This document shows, in pieces, positions 46,741 to 57,220 of a DNA stretch of 64,000 bases. Location of the stretch: contig OY986973.1 in the NCBI GenBank assembly GCA_963920575.1, positions 7,543,054 to 7,607,053 on the forward strand. The letters are read 5' to 3'. A model generated the notes under the pieces. That model saw only the letters and a program-made list of their open reading frames with translations. It was not told the origin of the DNA and made no database searches. The translations under genes and the position numbers were made by a program. Within the stretch, counting starts at the first letter, position 1, and each line of letters begins with the position of its first letter. Source of the DNA: Narthecium ossifragum (taxonomy: Eukaryota; Streptophyta; Magnoliopsida; Dioscoreales; Nartheciaceae).

Positions 46741-48069
46741 TCAGCTTTTGCCTTTACCCTTGTGGTCCGAGGGCCGATAGGCGTCGCCGTAGCAGAGTTG
46801 GAGGCGGCCATCGAAGCCGGCTGAGAACTGGTTCTCCTGGGAGGCAGGGGTAGCCGGAGCGGCGGTGCTGAAGAGGAAGGGCAGGTTGGCTCCCTCAATA
46901 GAAGGAGAGAACCTCTGTAGATGGTGGTGATGGTGATGAGACAGCTGAGTTGGTGAATTGGACTGAAGGGTCCCCCGGTTGGAGTTGAAACCAGCAAGGC
47001 CAGGCGATATGGAGAAATTTAGATTGTAGTCCCCAGAGGACGGCACGGCCGCCACGGAGATCATGTGATCCGGGAGAAAGGAGAACTGTTGCAACTCTTG
47101 ATGGTCCCCCGCCGCCGCTGCCGCTGCGGCCGCCGCGATGTTGAATGGCATCGTCGCCATGGGAGAGCTACTTCCGAATGCCTGAAAGGAGAACCCCGAG
47201 GGAGGCTGGTGGGTCTTCTGGGTTTGTCCAAAGAGACCCGCCTGACCGAAGTAATCGGCGGTTGCGGTAACTGGTGGCAAATGCCGCATTTGCTTCTGGC
47301 TGCAGTGGGCAGCGCTGGAGCTCGCTTGCCCAGCTCCGAGCGCGGGGCCGTTGCTGCCTCCACCACTAGTGAGGAGCTCGGTGAAGGAACTCTGAGAGTT
47401 GAGGCCGGCATTGATGCCATGATGATGATGATGATGATGGTGAGCAGTGACCATATCGTCTTCGGCGTCCTTCTCTTTATCCTTACAAACTCGCTCCCTG
47501 GCGCGCTCCCGCGCCTTAACGCGGATCTCGGACCTGGAAAGGGAGAGAACCGAGCCCTTGCTCGTCTCCGAGGTGCTGCTGCATCCAGACTTTGTCAAAG
47601 AGAGATGCTGGTTCTGCTGCTCCTTCTCGGCTTCCGGAACCTCTGGCTGCTTCTCCACGCCGACATGCAACCCCGGCGGCTCGGAGAAGTTGCCGTCGAG
47701 CGACGGCAGCTCCGCAATCGCAGCTGACGCGGCCTTGATCAGCCACTCGACCGCTTTGCTCGGCTGATCGAAGCCGAGACGATCCTGGAGATCATAGAAC
47801 TGTATCGCCGTGGAGACGGACAACCTCACTCTCCGATCCCTAAGCCCCTTCGCCGTCAACACCTTGCTATGCCGATCTTTCCCCCCGGAGGCACGAGAAA
47901 CCCTAAAAATCCTCGAATTGGAGTGCTGCCAAGACCGGATGCGAGCGACCCCCGCCTTCCCCTCCGTATCATCCTCGTGCCCGCCCTTGTGGACTATCTT
48001 CGCCGGCGCCGCTTGGTTACTCCCGCTGTTCCTGGACCGCTTGCAAGAGTTGATCTCCTCCACCTCCAT
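46741..48069 (-). CDS. TCP2: CIN-type TCP transcription factor, TCP2/TCP24-like
   Basis: 442 residues from the ATG at 48069 ([16 protein letters not shown]); the open frame upstream has no ATG. The TCP domain at about residues 56-113 has the basic part [20 protein letters not shown] and the helix-loop-helix [21 protein letters not shown]. An arginine-rich R domain ([18 protein letters not shown], about 179-196) marks class II. The end, DHKGKGKS, and the block FSFLPDHMI are typical of TCP2/TCP24 proteins. His-rich (210-217, 378-383) and Ala-rich (312-320) runs are present. The coding part is a single exon, as in most CIN TCPs. CIN TCPs act in the nucleus, bind GGNCCC-type sites and promote leaf cell differentiation. 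The miR319 site at codons for RGTLQSN shows post-transcriptional control. No lesion is seen. Confidence 0.95.
   Translation of the reverse strand: MEVEEINSCKRSRNSGSNQAAPAKIVHKGGHEDDTEGKAGVARIRSWQHSNSRIFRVSRASGGKDRHSKVLTAKGLRDRRVRLSVSTAIQFYDLQDRLGFDQPSKAVEWLIKAASAAIAELPSLDGNFSEPPGLHVGVEKQPEVPEAEKEQQNQHLSLTKSGCSSTSETSKGSVLSLSRSEIRVKARERARERVCKDKEKDAEDDMVTAHHHHHHHHGINAGLNSQSSFTELLTSGGGSNGPALGAGQASSSAAHCSQKQMRHLPPVTATADYFGQAGLFGQTQKTHQPPSGFSFQAFGSSSPMATMPFNIAAAAAAAAAGDHQELQQFSFLPDHMISVAAVPSSGDYNLNFSISPGLAGFNSNRGTLQSNSPTQLSHHHHHHLQRFSPSIEGANLPFLFSTAAPATPASQENQFSAGFDGRLQLCYGDAYRPSDHKGKGKS
46957..46977 (-). promoter_or_regulatory. miR319 target site in the TCP2-like mRNA
   Basis: The mRNA-sense sequence CGGGGGACCCTTCAGTCCAA lies in frame in the codons for RGTLQSN. 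Its complement on the plus strand begins TTGGACTGAAGGG, the 5' two thirds of miR319. This conserved site is found in the miR319-regulated CIN TCPs (TCP2, 3, 4, 10, 24). Confidence 0.93.
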
Positions 48070-49155
48070 TCCAACGCTCTCATAGCCACCCCAAGCAAGG
48101 CTTGGGGTCACTCCTCTCCCCCCTTTTCCCAACGCTTATACCTATGGCCGTCCGGATCTGCTTTGGGGAAAAGGTTTTGAGGAGACTAGGGTTTCTGAGA
48201 GGCGACGCAGCTGTCCTACACCATTGATGGCAGTACTGCTTGACTGCAAAGATAAGATGGAGGGGCTACTTTTAACGAAGTGGTGGGTAAGGATAGCAAG
48301 ATAGAGGTAAGTGGGTGGGGGGCCGCCCGTGGCCGGAGGAGTGTCAGCGGCACAGCCTTAAGTTTACTTGGCTACAGAGCCATGATATCTCCATGCTTGT
48401 AAATATGAGCTGTGCGCCAGAGAGCAACAGCGACAGCGGCGTCAGACGCTATTGGACTCACTGCGGAGCAGCAGGAGAGGTTTCAGAGACAGTTTCCGAA
48501 AAGAATTAAGCATAAGAATACAAACCAAAGCTAGAAAAACGAAAAAAAAAGAGAGCTTTGAGCTCTAAACAAAGAAAGCATCATAGCTTTAAATCCACGC
48601 AGCTTTAATCCTGCAGACAAGTTGAGCATAAAATACGGGAAATTCGAGCGAATTCTACATCTAACCTTCCGATCCGATCCTTACCTTCACCAACTGCTAG
48701 AACTCCGCCAGATCTAAGAGCTCAACCATGGATCTACAGGCCCAGCAAGCATCGAAACCAAAGGACTCCACTACCTGCATTCTCCAACTCGAGCTCGAAC
48801 TGGAATCAAATGCCGGTCTTCCACTACGATCAGGATCGCGATCTCGAAGAGCTCCGGGGATAGAAGATTTCTCCGCTCACTTACCGGCTCCTTCTCCGAG
48901 CATCAAAGCGCCATTGGAGTAGGAGATGGATCTTTGACGAGGACGACGATCCGTTCGAGGTAAGAGATAAATAGATTAGAAGAAGGACGGGGTTTAGGGT
49001 TTGATTAAGATTTAGATAGATTTGTTCTTAAATTTAGGAGGAGGCGGGGGTGAAAGAGAGAGAGGGGCGGGGGGGTTGGGGTTGGGGGTTGGGGGGGGAG
49101 GTGCGATGCCCTAGGCGAGCTCCCATTCGAGCAATCAGCGAGCTTATCGGAAAAG
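48070..49155 (-). other. TCP2-like 5' leader, probably with one or two introns
   Basis: On the minus strand a pyrimidine-rich leader (about 49110-49040) follows the TATA box. Donor-like sequences GCCG/GTAAGTGAG (intron from 48884) and GAAG/GTAAGGATC (from 48684) and an acceptor-like GGTGTAG near 48219 suggest 5'-UTR introns. Such introns are usual in TCP2 relatives but are inferred here. Short open frames on both strands have no recognisable product. Confidence 0.45.
49064..49101 (+). other. G-rich tract in the TCP2-like leader
   Basis: Runs of four to eight G separated by TT or single bases, of the GGGGTTGGGGTT type, on the template strand. It fits the G-quadruplex pattern. The transcript itself would be C-rich here. 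Confidence 0.6.
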
Positions 49156-49179
49156 GACAGACACTGCGCCGTCCGCCAC

Positions 49180-49185
49180 TTTATA
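49180..49185 (-). promoter_or_regulatory. TATA box of the TCP2-like gene
   Basis: CCATATAAAG on the minus strand, about 1.1 kb upstream of the start codon and 30-100 bases upstream of the CT-rich leader. Transcription would start near 49150. Confidence 0.55.
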
Positions 49186-49456
49186 TGGTGGGGTTCCTCT
49201 CTCTCGAAATGACCCCTAGTGTTTCATGAATCACGGGATTGCCCTCCGCTCAGCTTATTTTCTTTCTGGATGGACCCTGACATCTTTTTTAATTACATAG
49301 AACTCCCGCCCCCGAGATATTTGTGTGTCCGGAGATATTTGTGTGTGTGTGGATAACGTAACGTGAGGACTTCGCACGGTGCGGATTATTACCACGTGTG
49401 TTGTTATGAGCATGATAAGTTTGGTAGTCATGGATTAATTATCTCAGACGTAATTA

Positions 49457-49940
49457 AAGTAATTGTTGGTGTTACCACAAAATTAGAGAGGGAGCAATTA
49501 GCATGTCAACTATCCTTGAGTCATTATTTTAATTTGATAGTTGAGCTAGTAATATTGATTTAAACATCTCATCTATATTATTCAATCTAAATCAAACAAC
49601 TGGTGTTAAAAGATGAGTTAAATTTTAAACTACTTTATTAGTAACTAGTCCTAGATCTAAGGATCGTTTGAAAGGAAAAAATATTTATCACAAGCCTACC
49701 AAAGTAATTGTTGGTGTTACCACATAATTAGAAGGGGCAATTAGCATGTCAAATATATATCCTCGAGCTATTGTTATTTTGATTTGATAGTTGATCAGTG
49801 ACACTGACTTAAACATCCGATCTGTATTATTTCATCTAAGTCAAACAGTTGGTATCATGAGATGGTTAAATTTTAAAATTATTTTATTAGCTAGTCCTGG
49901 ATCCAATAATCCTGGGAAAGGAAAATATATATAATTCATA
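49457..49940. repeat. 245-bp direct tandem duplication
   Basis: Unit 1 starts at about 49457 and unit 2 at about 49701, both with AATTGTTGGTGTTACCACA. They share most of their length, with the order GCAATTAGCATGTCAA, AAACATC, TCAAACA and CTAGTCCT preserved. Several small indels and substitutions show it is not recent. Confidence 0.75.
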
Positions 49941-50227
49941 GAGGCTACGATATCAAATTTTAAATCCCCTCCGAGACAATGAGGATTTGGTCGTAGAATA
50001 TCCTAATTGAAAATTTTCTAAAATGCTTTTCTATTACCTATTTAAGAAACCCTGTCAAATTCTAATTGCTCCGATGGTAATATTACCAAAGTACGAGGTC
50101 ATAATAGAAACTCTATTCATTCGCCCATGGAAGTAATAAAACTGATCTCAATAGCAGCACCCTACCATCCATAGAATATGTGTACACTATGGCTAGGCCG
50201 ACTCCCAACTAATAACAAACTCTACTT

Positions 50228-50290
50228 GCAGCATAAAATAGTAGGGGGTGCTCATGCAGCATAAAATAGTAGGGGGTGCTCATGCAGCAT
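50228..50290. repeat. 28-bp tandem repeat, 2.2 copies
   Basis: The unit GCAGCATAAAATAGTAGG plus GGGTGCTCAT is repeated exactly at 50228 and 50256, with a partial third copy at 50284. Confidence 0.8.
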
Positions 50291-50589
50291 GCTCATGTGT
50301 GACACCAAAAAGATGGGTGATTAAAATAAGAGTAGGGGGTTTTGACGTATTTGTTGTATAAAAGGGTGAACTGGTGAAGTAGTATAGGCCAATAAGTTAG
50401 GGATATATGGTTTAACTGGCCTATATTATATTATAGCAAAATTATATACGTGTCTCGCTGTCTCCCCCTCTTTAATCATGTACGCCAGGCGTTGGGAGCG
50501 GCATTTTTGTTCCTCAGCCTGTAGGATTCCTCGGCCTTTTGTCCCCTATGGTGTGGAATTTACTTCAGTTTTTGTAAATCCACCTTTTA

Positions 50590-50761
50590 AATTTTTGCAA
50601 AATACAACCCCAAAACTTGAAAATGCCCATATCACTTGACACTTTTCCCGTGGCATTGCTAATAAAATATTTAAAAAATATCCACGTAAGTCTCAACCCT
50701 TAAAAAAAATTTCTCATCGCATTAAATACGACGGGATGTGATGATGGCCGAGTCTTTCTGC
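50590..50761 (+). repeat. Direct repeat D, left copy beside the Pack-MULE
   Basis: Starts TTTTTGCAAAATA, contains CCAAAACTTGAAAAT and ATTAAATACGACGGGATGTG, and ends CCGAGTCTTTCTGC. The same series occurs right of the Pack-MULE at 57038-57220 and, past a solo LTR, at 58660-58682. Its identity is unknown. Confidence 0.6.
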
Positions 50762-50918
50762 ATTTTCGTTTAGCACCTATAGTTTAGTCAAAATTTTCAT
50801 TCATTTCCTAACCTTTAAAAATTTCAAATCAGCTCATTTTAGTTTCAATTTCATTCTTATGTGGTCCTTTCATCGACTAGTCGTCATGTTTTTAACTGCA
50901 AAGGGGGTCACGTGAGCC

Positions 50919-51882
50919 CAGGGGCGGATCCAGGATTTAAGGTCCGCCCGGGCTAACACTATCCTAATGGTTTGCTTGATAGAAACTATACCAATCATAA
51001 GCACATATTTTAATGTACTATCTCTAATGGATTTTAAAAAACATGCTCCTATGTTTCAGTTATGGTTACTCTATACAAGAACAAGAGGTTACTTTACACA
51101 AGAAGAAAAGATTATATCCAAACAGTAAATGCTCAAGTAATGTTCTCAATATTCAAAACACATTCTTTTCTAAACAGTAAAATAATTCATAAAATTATTC
51201 TGAAAATAATTCATAAAATAATTCTGAAAATAATTCATAAAATATTCAATCCATCAGTCTCCAAAAATATGTAAAAATCATCAAAACACAAATAGAGAAA
51301 TACAAAAAATGATTTTACCTCTCTTTCGACGATGAAGAGATCAAACCTCCCCTTATCCCTTACATGGAATTGATGGCATCATGGAAGAGATGTGATAGTG
51401 ATCGCCAAAATTTCAAAGAATCCAAAATTAGAGATTTAATTTGAGAAAAGGAGATAAGATAAAAAGAAATAGAAATTAGGGATTTGTGTATAATACCTTA
51501 GTCGACAACCAAACAGCCGTCACTAACACCTAAATCTAAATTTCCTTTTAATTTTGACTTTTTGGTAGCCGCCCTAGTTACAAGACAGCAGCCGGCATCA
51601 ACAGCGGATCGATGATGTCACGCCGTAGTTAGACCTAGCGGGCAGCAATGTTTTTAATTTTGACATTTTGATAGGATTGGGTTGTGACAGCTGTGTTGGG
51701 CTGCTGGGTTGGGCAACTGGGCTGGGTTTGTGGGCTGGGCTGGTGGGCTAATCATTAGAATATATTAGACTAAATGTATTTATATTGAAATTCAATGAGC
51801 TAAATCTATAAGCCCTTTAAGAATTATCATATGGGCTGCCCGGGCTGTAGCCCGGTGCAACCCACCAATAGATCCGCCCCTG
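50919..51882. mobile_element. Non-autonomous hAT-type transposon, 8-bp TSD
   Basis: Inverted termini CAGGGGCGGATC / GATCCGCCCCTG and an exact 8-bp duplication, CGTGAGCC (50911-50918 and 51883-51890), as expected for hAT elements. At 964 bp it is AT-rich without a transposase gene. Subterminal CCCGGGCT stretches also face each other in inverted orientation. Confidence 0.9.
51181..51247. repeat. 24-bp tandem repeat inside the hAT element
   Basis: The unit AATAATTCATAAAATTATTC plus TGAA occurs 2.8 times with a single substitution. It is part of the element's AT-rich interior. Confidence 0.75.
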
Positions 51883-52036
51883 CGTGAGCCGCATGTGACC
51901 CCCTTCCGTCTCCCGTGACCCCCTTTCATCCCCTCAGACGTTGGGCGAGACGCTTCGTTAGAGCCTTTAGACACGCGGCCGTTGTCCTAGTCGTACTCTC
52001 GCCAAAGACCGTCAACCCCTCTCTCGTCTCCCTCAG

Positions 52037-52288
52037 GTGACGGCACCGCCACCTATCGATCCTCCCACCGGCTACTACGACACCGCTAGGACCTTCCACA
52101 GCCTCTGCCCGGACGTCACCCTCCCACCTGAGTCCCAACCCCTCAACGTCGCCTCCTACGTTCTCTATTTGCTCCCCAAACCCCTACCCTCTCACCCAAC
52201 ACCAGCCCCGCCAGTACAGCCGACACCTCGAAAAAAGTGGAAACAGGAGCAGCAAAGGAAGGCACACGGGGTGAAGGCGGCGGTGTGA
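52037..52288 (+). pseudogene. Captured 4-coumarate-CoA-ligase-like N-terminal fragment
   Basis: The open frame reads PPPIDPPTGYYDTARTFHSL then CPDVTLPPESQPLNVASYVL. This resembles the N-terminal stretch of plant 4CL-like acyl-activating enzymes (an IDPxSGYC..TRTFHSLRPPxxLPP-like pattern, recalled from the family). The rest of the enzyme, including its AMP-binding motifs, is absent. It has no ATG of its own at the start of the similarity. It lies inside the Pack-MULE arms, so it is best read as a captured exon piece. Similarity is judged by eye over about 45 residues. Confidence 0.45.
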
Positions 52289-52379
52289 ACCCTGTCTCAA
52301 GTCTGGATTCAGAGCCGGGGGAAGGACAGCCTGATATAGGTGGTTACTAAGTGCGAGGCACCTCGCCCCTTGCCGGAGA

Positions 52380-52511
52380 AGAAGCTGGGGCTCTGGTGCC
52401 CGGCTTAAGAGATGGAGATGGAGCTGAGATATGTTGGTGAGATGGAGATGGGGAGGGGATGGTTGTATAGGATGGAGATGATGCCGGAGGATCTGCATGA
52501 TGGGATGGAGA
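52380..52511 (-). pseudogene. Ser/Pro-rich piece probably belonging to the captured phytocyanin gene
   Basis: On the minus strand the frame encodes a Ser/Pro-rich peptide (ASSPSYTTIPSPSPSHQH, then APSPSL). This resembles the arabinogalactan-like region of early-nodulin-like proteins. The sequence continues across the solo LTR at 52512-56313 into the similar Ser/Pro-rich region at 56314 onward, so one captured fragment was split by the LTR. Confidence 0.45.
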
Positions 52512-55500
52512 TGTTGCGCCCCGACCCGCGAAAGCCCGACCTGGCCGAAGGACGCAAACCAGAACCTAACTAACTAAGGAAATTTTGTCAAGGGTTCCCT
52601 CTAATCTACTGGTTTCCCTAAGAATTCATTAAACACCCTCAATTAACAATTCTAAAATCAACAGAAATCTCAATATTAAAAGATTACAAAACCAAAGAGA
52701 TACAAGTCTACAAAACCTCGAAGAGGGAAAATCAAGTACAAATATTTATACACTCACATAGGAGGCTAACTATACAGGAGTTTTGAAGATAGAAAGATCA
52801 CCAGTCCTCAAACTCCGCCATGCGCCACCACACCGCCAACCAACTGCTCAATAGGGGCCACCGAAGAGGAGCTAACGCCTACACCTGCAAAATGCAGCCC
52901 GGATAAGAATAAGCAACTAAGCTCAGCAGGGAAACTACACTATGACTCACACAAGGAAGAGGGAAATGCAACAGTGTACACAGGGGCTCCATAAACCCAC
53001 TGCATGTCCCTGTGGGACCTCAGTCATCGTCTTCCAGCCGAGCTGGTCACATACTGGGTCACCCTCAACGAGGAAAGAAACCAACACTGCCATCTCACAA
53101 ACAGAAAACCAGCACTGCTAGGCGGGAAGACAACACCGTTGAGTAACCACACCCTCTACTCAAGAGACAAGAAAACTGGACACCGGTTACACCTCAGAAC
53201 CCGGCTCGAGGCCGACATGACATCTAAATCATCGATCAATAAGTGTTCAAGTCATCTAAGCCTATCATCGAATTCGACTGAACACAACCATTCAAACCTG
53301 GACCAACCTACCCAGTCACGGTTCTAAGGCTAATCCGAGCTTCCAAGCCCTCGGGACGGTGATACCGCAGATCACCCACGCCCTAACCTTATGCTGCTAA
53401 TGCACAACTAGATGCATGTTATGAACAAACATAGGAAAGCAGATAAGCATGCAACATATGTGACGATAAAGAACATGGTCTGGGCTCGGCACCCTGCCAA
53501 CCCGGGGTGGTGAACAGGTAATACAGGGCAAGGAACTATTGTAGTGGTAACCCCACCAACTGTAGCCAGTCCACAAAAGAATAACATGTTACGAAAAGCA
53601 ACCCCAGCAAACACGACTAACATTACAACATGCTATCTACACATCCCGGGAGTCGTCACTCTCCCGGTTCACAACTACCCTTCATTATAGGGCTAACATA
53701 GTCAAAGGTATGTATAATATATAAAGCGGTAAAGAAAACCACACATACAAAGCCCCGTGGGCAAAAGCCGACCAAAACACCTCCCTGTGAATAAGAGGAT
53801 CGATCCTTTCCAAGAAAGGATTGGAAAGGATCGATCTTCTTAGCAAACAGGGACTTCCATCCCTGTCAAGCCAGGAAGATCGATCACCTTCGTGACCAAG
53901 GACCCTGTCCATGTCGCCAAGCAAAAGATCGATATTCTTCCACCAGAAGATCGATCATGCACGGGCCAGGCATGATGCCCCAAGAATGATCGATCCTTCC
54001 TCAAGGAAGATCAATCTTCATGGGTTCTCCGACGAATCATAGAAGGAAAAATACCGCCGAAAAACGCTACCAAATCCCACAAAACGGTGGGATCTAGTAG
54101 TACGAAGGACCACGAGTCCAAAACTGGTACTTGTACTAAAAACCAACAAGCATGCAAGGAGATCTACTCAAAACAAACACAGATAAGCTCAAAACTCACA
54201 AAAAATCGGAAAAACAAGTAGGTAGCATCCCTACATAGACTAGAGCAGTTTCAATACGCGTTGCTGAGCTTAGGATCGTCCTCAATCTCGTCCAAAATCA
54301 CGCCAGATCTGAGCTCAAGAACTGTGGATAAGGAGAAAAGGAGAAGGGGTCGCGTCCATTTTATAGACAGATGAACGGACTTATGAATGATGGATATTTT
54401 CCTCAAGAAAAGATCGATCTTTCATAAAGATGCACTTGACTTTCTGGCACCAAAGGATCGATCTTCTTAGTAAGAAAAGATCAATCATTTTGTGCAGAAA
54501 GCTAGACTTGGGCTAGAACACAAGCCCAAGCCCGGATCTTTTGATCCCAGGTCCAACTAACCGTTCTAAATAACCATTACCACAAACACGGTTAGCGTGT
54601 GCACTGATAGAACTTGAACAGTGTCGCGGCTTAACGCGCCCGATCAAAATTACAAACTTATAATCAAACTACTAACTAACTATTTTAGGGGTAGTTAGCA
54701 GTGAGTCCGAGTTGAATCCACAGGGAATGCGTAGGAAAATAATTAAACTAGTAAACTCAATCTAAGTATTCCTACCGATAAGTTGGGAAAAGGGTCAGAA
54801 TTGAAATTAAACTAAGTTTATACTAAATGATTAATAAATACGAGAAAATATACCATGGAATTCTTAATCAATAACCAGGATTCTACCAGGTCTTCCTAAG
54901 AATAGAACTAGCTAACTAACCTCAATGGTTTTCCTAATGGCTGATAGGTGAATGACTAGTTCTCCCTATCACTCAACATGTTCTGGTTAGGATTCCTTGT
55001 CGGCACGATTAGTTATCTAAAATTCAGTGACCGAATGATTAGTTACGTTCACTGCTAATGAATCCTCTGATTAGGATGAATTCATCGCAAGTAATAGTAA
55101 TGATATGGATTTAGTTGTAAGATCAAGATGGGTTTAGTATCTTGATGGCCAAAACTACAAAGATAGGATATATGGAGGATTAGGGATAGAATGTAGTGGT
55201 TCTAGCACTACTATAGTGGTTCTAGCACTATACAATCTCTAATCACGAAGAAGATTTCACCTGAGATACCATGGTACTAGCATGATCCTCTTATTAGATG
55301 AATACAATCCAAGCCCTAACATGCACTAGTTCTAGATCTAAGACATGTTAGAACAATCCAAACATCCAATAATAAATCAACACCAAGTTCATAACGAAAT
55401 TAACATCGATCCATACAAACCATTCAAGAAGGTGTACCAGCCCTAAATCTTAGAAATCCCTAATAGAAATCTTAGTTACATCATAAGAATCCCTTGGTAA

Positions 55501-56313
55501 AAGTTTAGCTACTCATCTTTAGGAAGGAGATCCGTCGATGAAGGTTGTCGCCACGCTCCACCCATGGATCTTCCCCCAAAGATCTAACCTAACTTGTGTA
55601 AAGAAGGAAGAAAAAGGACCAAAAAAGCTGGACAAATCATCCCCCAGCTGGCCACCAAAAATCCCTAACAACTGACTATTTATAATCTAGGAAAGCAACT
55701 ACCCACGGATTAGATTTGGGCCATTGATTTTCTTTACTGGCAATAAAGGATCGATCCTTCCAAGGAGGAAGATCGATCCTATGGTCTTCAATTGCTGGCG
55801 ACATCCAGTAAGGGATCGATCCTACTAGTTGATTAGGATCGATCTTTTACTCGTTGTCTTCATACGCCCCGTGGAAGATCGATCCTTCCATGAAGGAAGA
55901 TCGATCCTTTTATACTTTGCTCTCTGCCAAGTTAATAGACAAGGAGGATCGATCCTTCCCTTATGTGAAGATCGATCCTTCATACCGAAATTGCCCAAAT
56001 ATGCTCCTTTTAGCTCTAAACTTGATCTAACTCGTACTAGGGTCTGCTATACCTGAAATAGGATAAAAGTAGTCAGTGAAGCATTGCTTGGAGACTAACA
56101 AAGCCAAATTATAAGGGTGTTTTGTGCATTTTTCAAGTCTTATCATGCACACGCGGGTGTGAAACAAACCGACAATGCACAATTTACCAAATTTTTCTTG
56201 TGGCCCAAGAAACAATACGATCCACCGGATCGTGCACTCGATGCGAAACAACTAAGAGAGCCACGGACCCAACCCAGACGGTCAACCCAGGAGTACAGGG
56301 ACAGGTCCTCAGA
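52512..56313 (-). mobile_element. Solo LTR (copy C), TSD GGAGA
   Basis: Starts TGTTGCGCCCCGACCCGCG, homologous throughout to copies A and B, and ends GTCCTCAGA (CA mutated to GA). GGAGA is duplicated exactly at 52507-52511 and 56314-56318. Without the nested LTR it is about 2.26 kb. On the minus strand GATCGATC motifs (54490-54400) lie upstream of TATAAA (complement at 54360-54365), with a second cluster near 54020-53790. Confidence 0.88.
54605..56145 (-). mobile_element. Solo LTR (copy D), 1541 bp, TSD TGCAC
   Basis: Bounded by TGATAG and CTTATCA, with TGCAC duplicated exactly at 54600-54604 and 56146-56150. Excising it restores the GTGTGCACACGCGGGTGTG stretch of the surrounding LTR, matching copy B. 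The GATCGATCC array lies at about 55745-55985 and TATAAATA on the minus strand at 55684-55677, downstream of the array. The look is that of a gypsy (Athila/Tat) LTR; orientation is inferred from the TATA. Confidence 0.88.
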
Positions 56314-56807
56314 GGAGATGGGGCTAGGGAGTGGGTGGGGGAATAAAAAAGATATGAAGATGGAGGAGAGATGGAACATGGGAGGATTGAGGGGCATATA
56401 AAGGAGAGATGGGTGAGTAAGAAGGTGTGTACGATGGGGATGGTGATGGTGAAGTGATGGGAGAGTACGTAGGAGCCGATGATGGCGGTGAAGCAGGGGA
56501 GCGTTGGCCTGGCGATGTAGCTGCTACTGAAACAGGGGAAACAGGGGATGGGGAAGGAGAGAGCGAGGTGTCTTTGGTGGAGGAGAGGTGCAATCACTGG
56601 AAATGACTTTGGAGGGGCCACTGGCGCTAGAGAGGTCGTTGAAGGGGTACCTTTCTTCCGGTTAGCCAACATCACCACTATTGGCTTTTGCCCCTTCTCG
56701 CACCGGCCCGGCGCGCCGCTGATGAAGAAGAAAGGGCCGGATTGATCAAACATGAACACTGAGTCACCACTGGTCTTTGGCAGGAGTATGAAGAGGACGA
56801 TGACCAT
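56314..56807 (-). pseudogene. Captured early-nodulin-like / phytocyanin fragment
   Basis: On the minus strand the frame from about 56760 reads GDSVFMFDQSGPFFFISGAP then GRCEKGQKPIVVMLA. This is the C-terminal half of a plastocyanin-like domain, including the FISG and C-EKGQK block typical of phytocyanins. A frameshift then leads into a long Ser/Pro-rich stretch (SPSPSPVSPVSVAATSPG and following, about 56590-56400), typical of early-nodulin-like arabinogalactan proteins. The N-terminal half and signal peptide are missing. A hydrophobic stretch, MVIVLFILL, precedes it but is probably fortuitous. Located inside Pack-MULE arms; non-functional. Confidence 0.7.
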
Positions 56808-57037
56808 GTGGCTAAAGGCTCAAATAGAGCCTCTTCGCTCGACGTATGTGGAGACGGAAGGGGGGTCACATGTGACTCACGTGACCCCATTTGCCGTTAA
56901 AAATGTGACAGCGAGTGGACAAAAGGACCACAAAAGGATGGAATCAAAACTACGAAAAGCGGATTTGAATTTTTTAAATGTTAGCGACTGAATAAAAATT
57001 TCGACTAAACTACAGGGTACTAAACAAAAATTTAGCC

Positions 57038-57220
57038 TTTTTGCAAAATAGGACCCCAAAACTTGAAAATCCTCACATTACCCATCACTTTCCCCATGGC
57101 ATAAGCCATGCCATGCAATGTGACGTGACTTGGCATTAATGATAAAATATTTAAAAAAACATCCAAGTAAGGCTCGCCCCTTAAAAAAAATTCTCAACGC
57201 ATTAAATACGACAGGATGTG
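57038..57220 (+). repeat. Direct repeat D, right copy, main part
   Basis: Same order of blocks as 50590-50761, with an extra CATGGCATAAGCCATGCCATG-like stretch. It is interrupted at ATGTG by a solo LTR and resumes at 58655, ending CCGAGTCCTTCCGC at 58682. Confidence 0.6.

Larger units (their letters stand above)
49186..50589. other. Intergenic region upstream of the TCP2-like gene
   Basis: AT-rich, with no gene recognised. It holds a two-copy tandem duplication (49457-49940) and a short 28-bp repeat (50228-50290). Upstream control elements of the TCP2-like gene would be expected here, but none can be named with confidence. Confidence 0.5.
50762..57037. mobile_element. Pack-MULE-like element with captured gene fragments
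   Basis: The right arm (about 57037-56840) read in reverse matches the left arm (50762-50918 and 51883-51915): GTTTAG.ACC, TAGTTTAGTC.AAATTTT, TGTGGTCC and GGGTCACGTGAG in the same order. The right end, AAATTTAGCC, equals the terminus of the MULE at 60159-61157. Between the arms lie a 4CL-like fragment, a phytocyanin-like fragment and no transposase, the signature of Pack-MULEs. The left terminus has diverged and no 9-bp duplication is evident. Nested inside are a hAT element (50919-51882) and solo LTRs (52512-56313). Confidence 0.65.

Noticed and set aside
47065..47727. 220-codon open frame on the plus strand opposite TCP2
   Set aside because: Shadow of the GC-rich TCP coding sequence in another frame; no domain.
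48070..48132. N-terminal extension of the TCP2-like protein
   Set aside because: The upstream frame has no ATG (it opens at TTG). The first ATG at 48069 gives a normal-length protein.
48728..48922. Small plus-strand ORF in the TCP2-like leader
   Set aside because: Unlike any family I recognise, and lies in the presumed 5' UTR/intron of the opposite strand.
54605..56145. GATCGATCC array of solo LTR D as a satellite
   Set aside because: The array is confined to the LTR, which has a clear TGCAC duplication, so it is part of the element.
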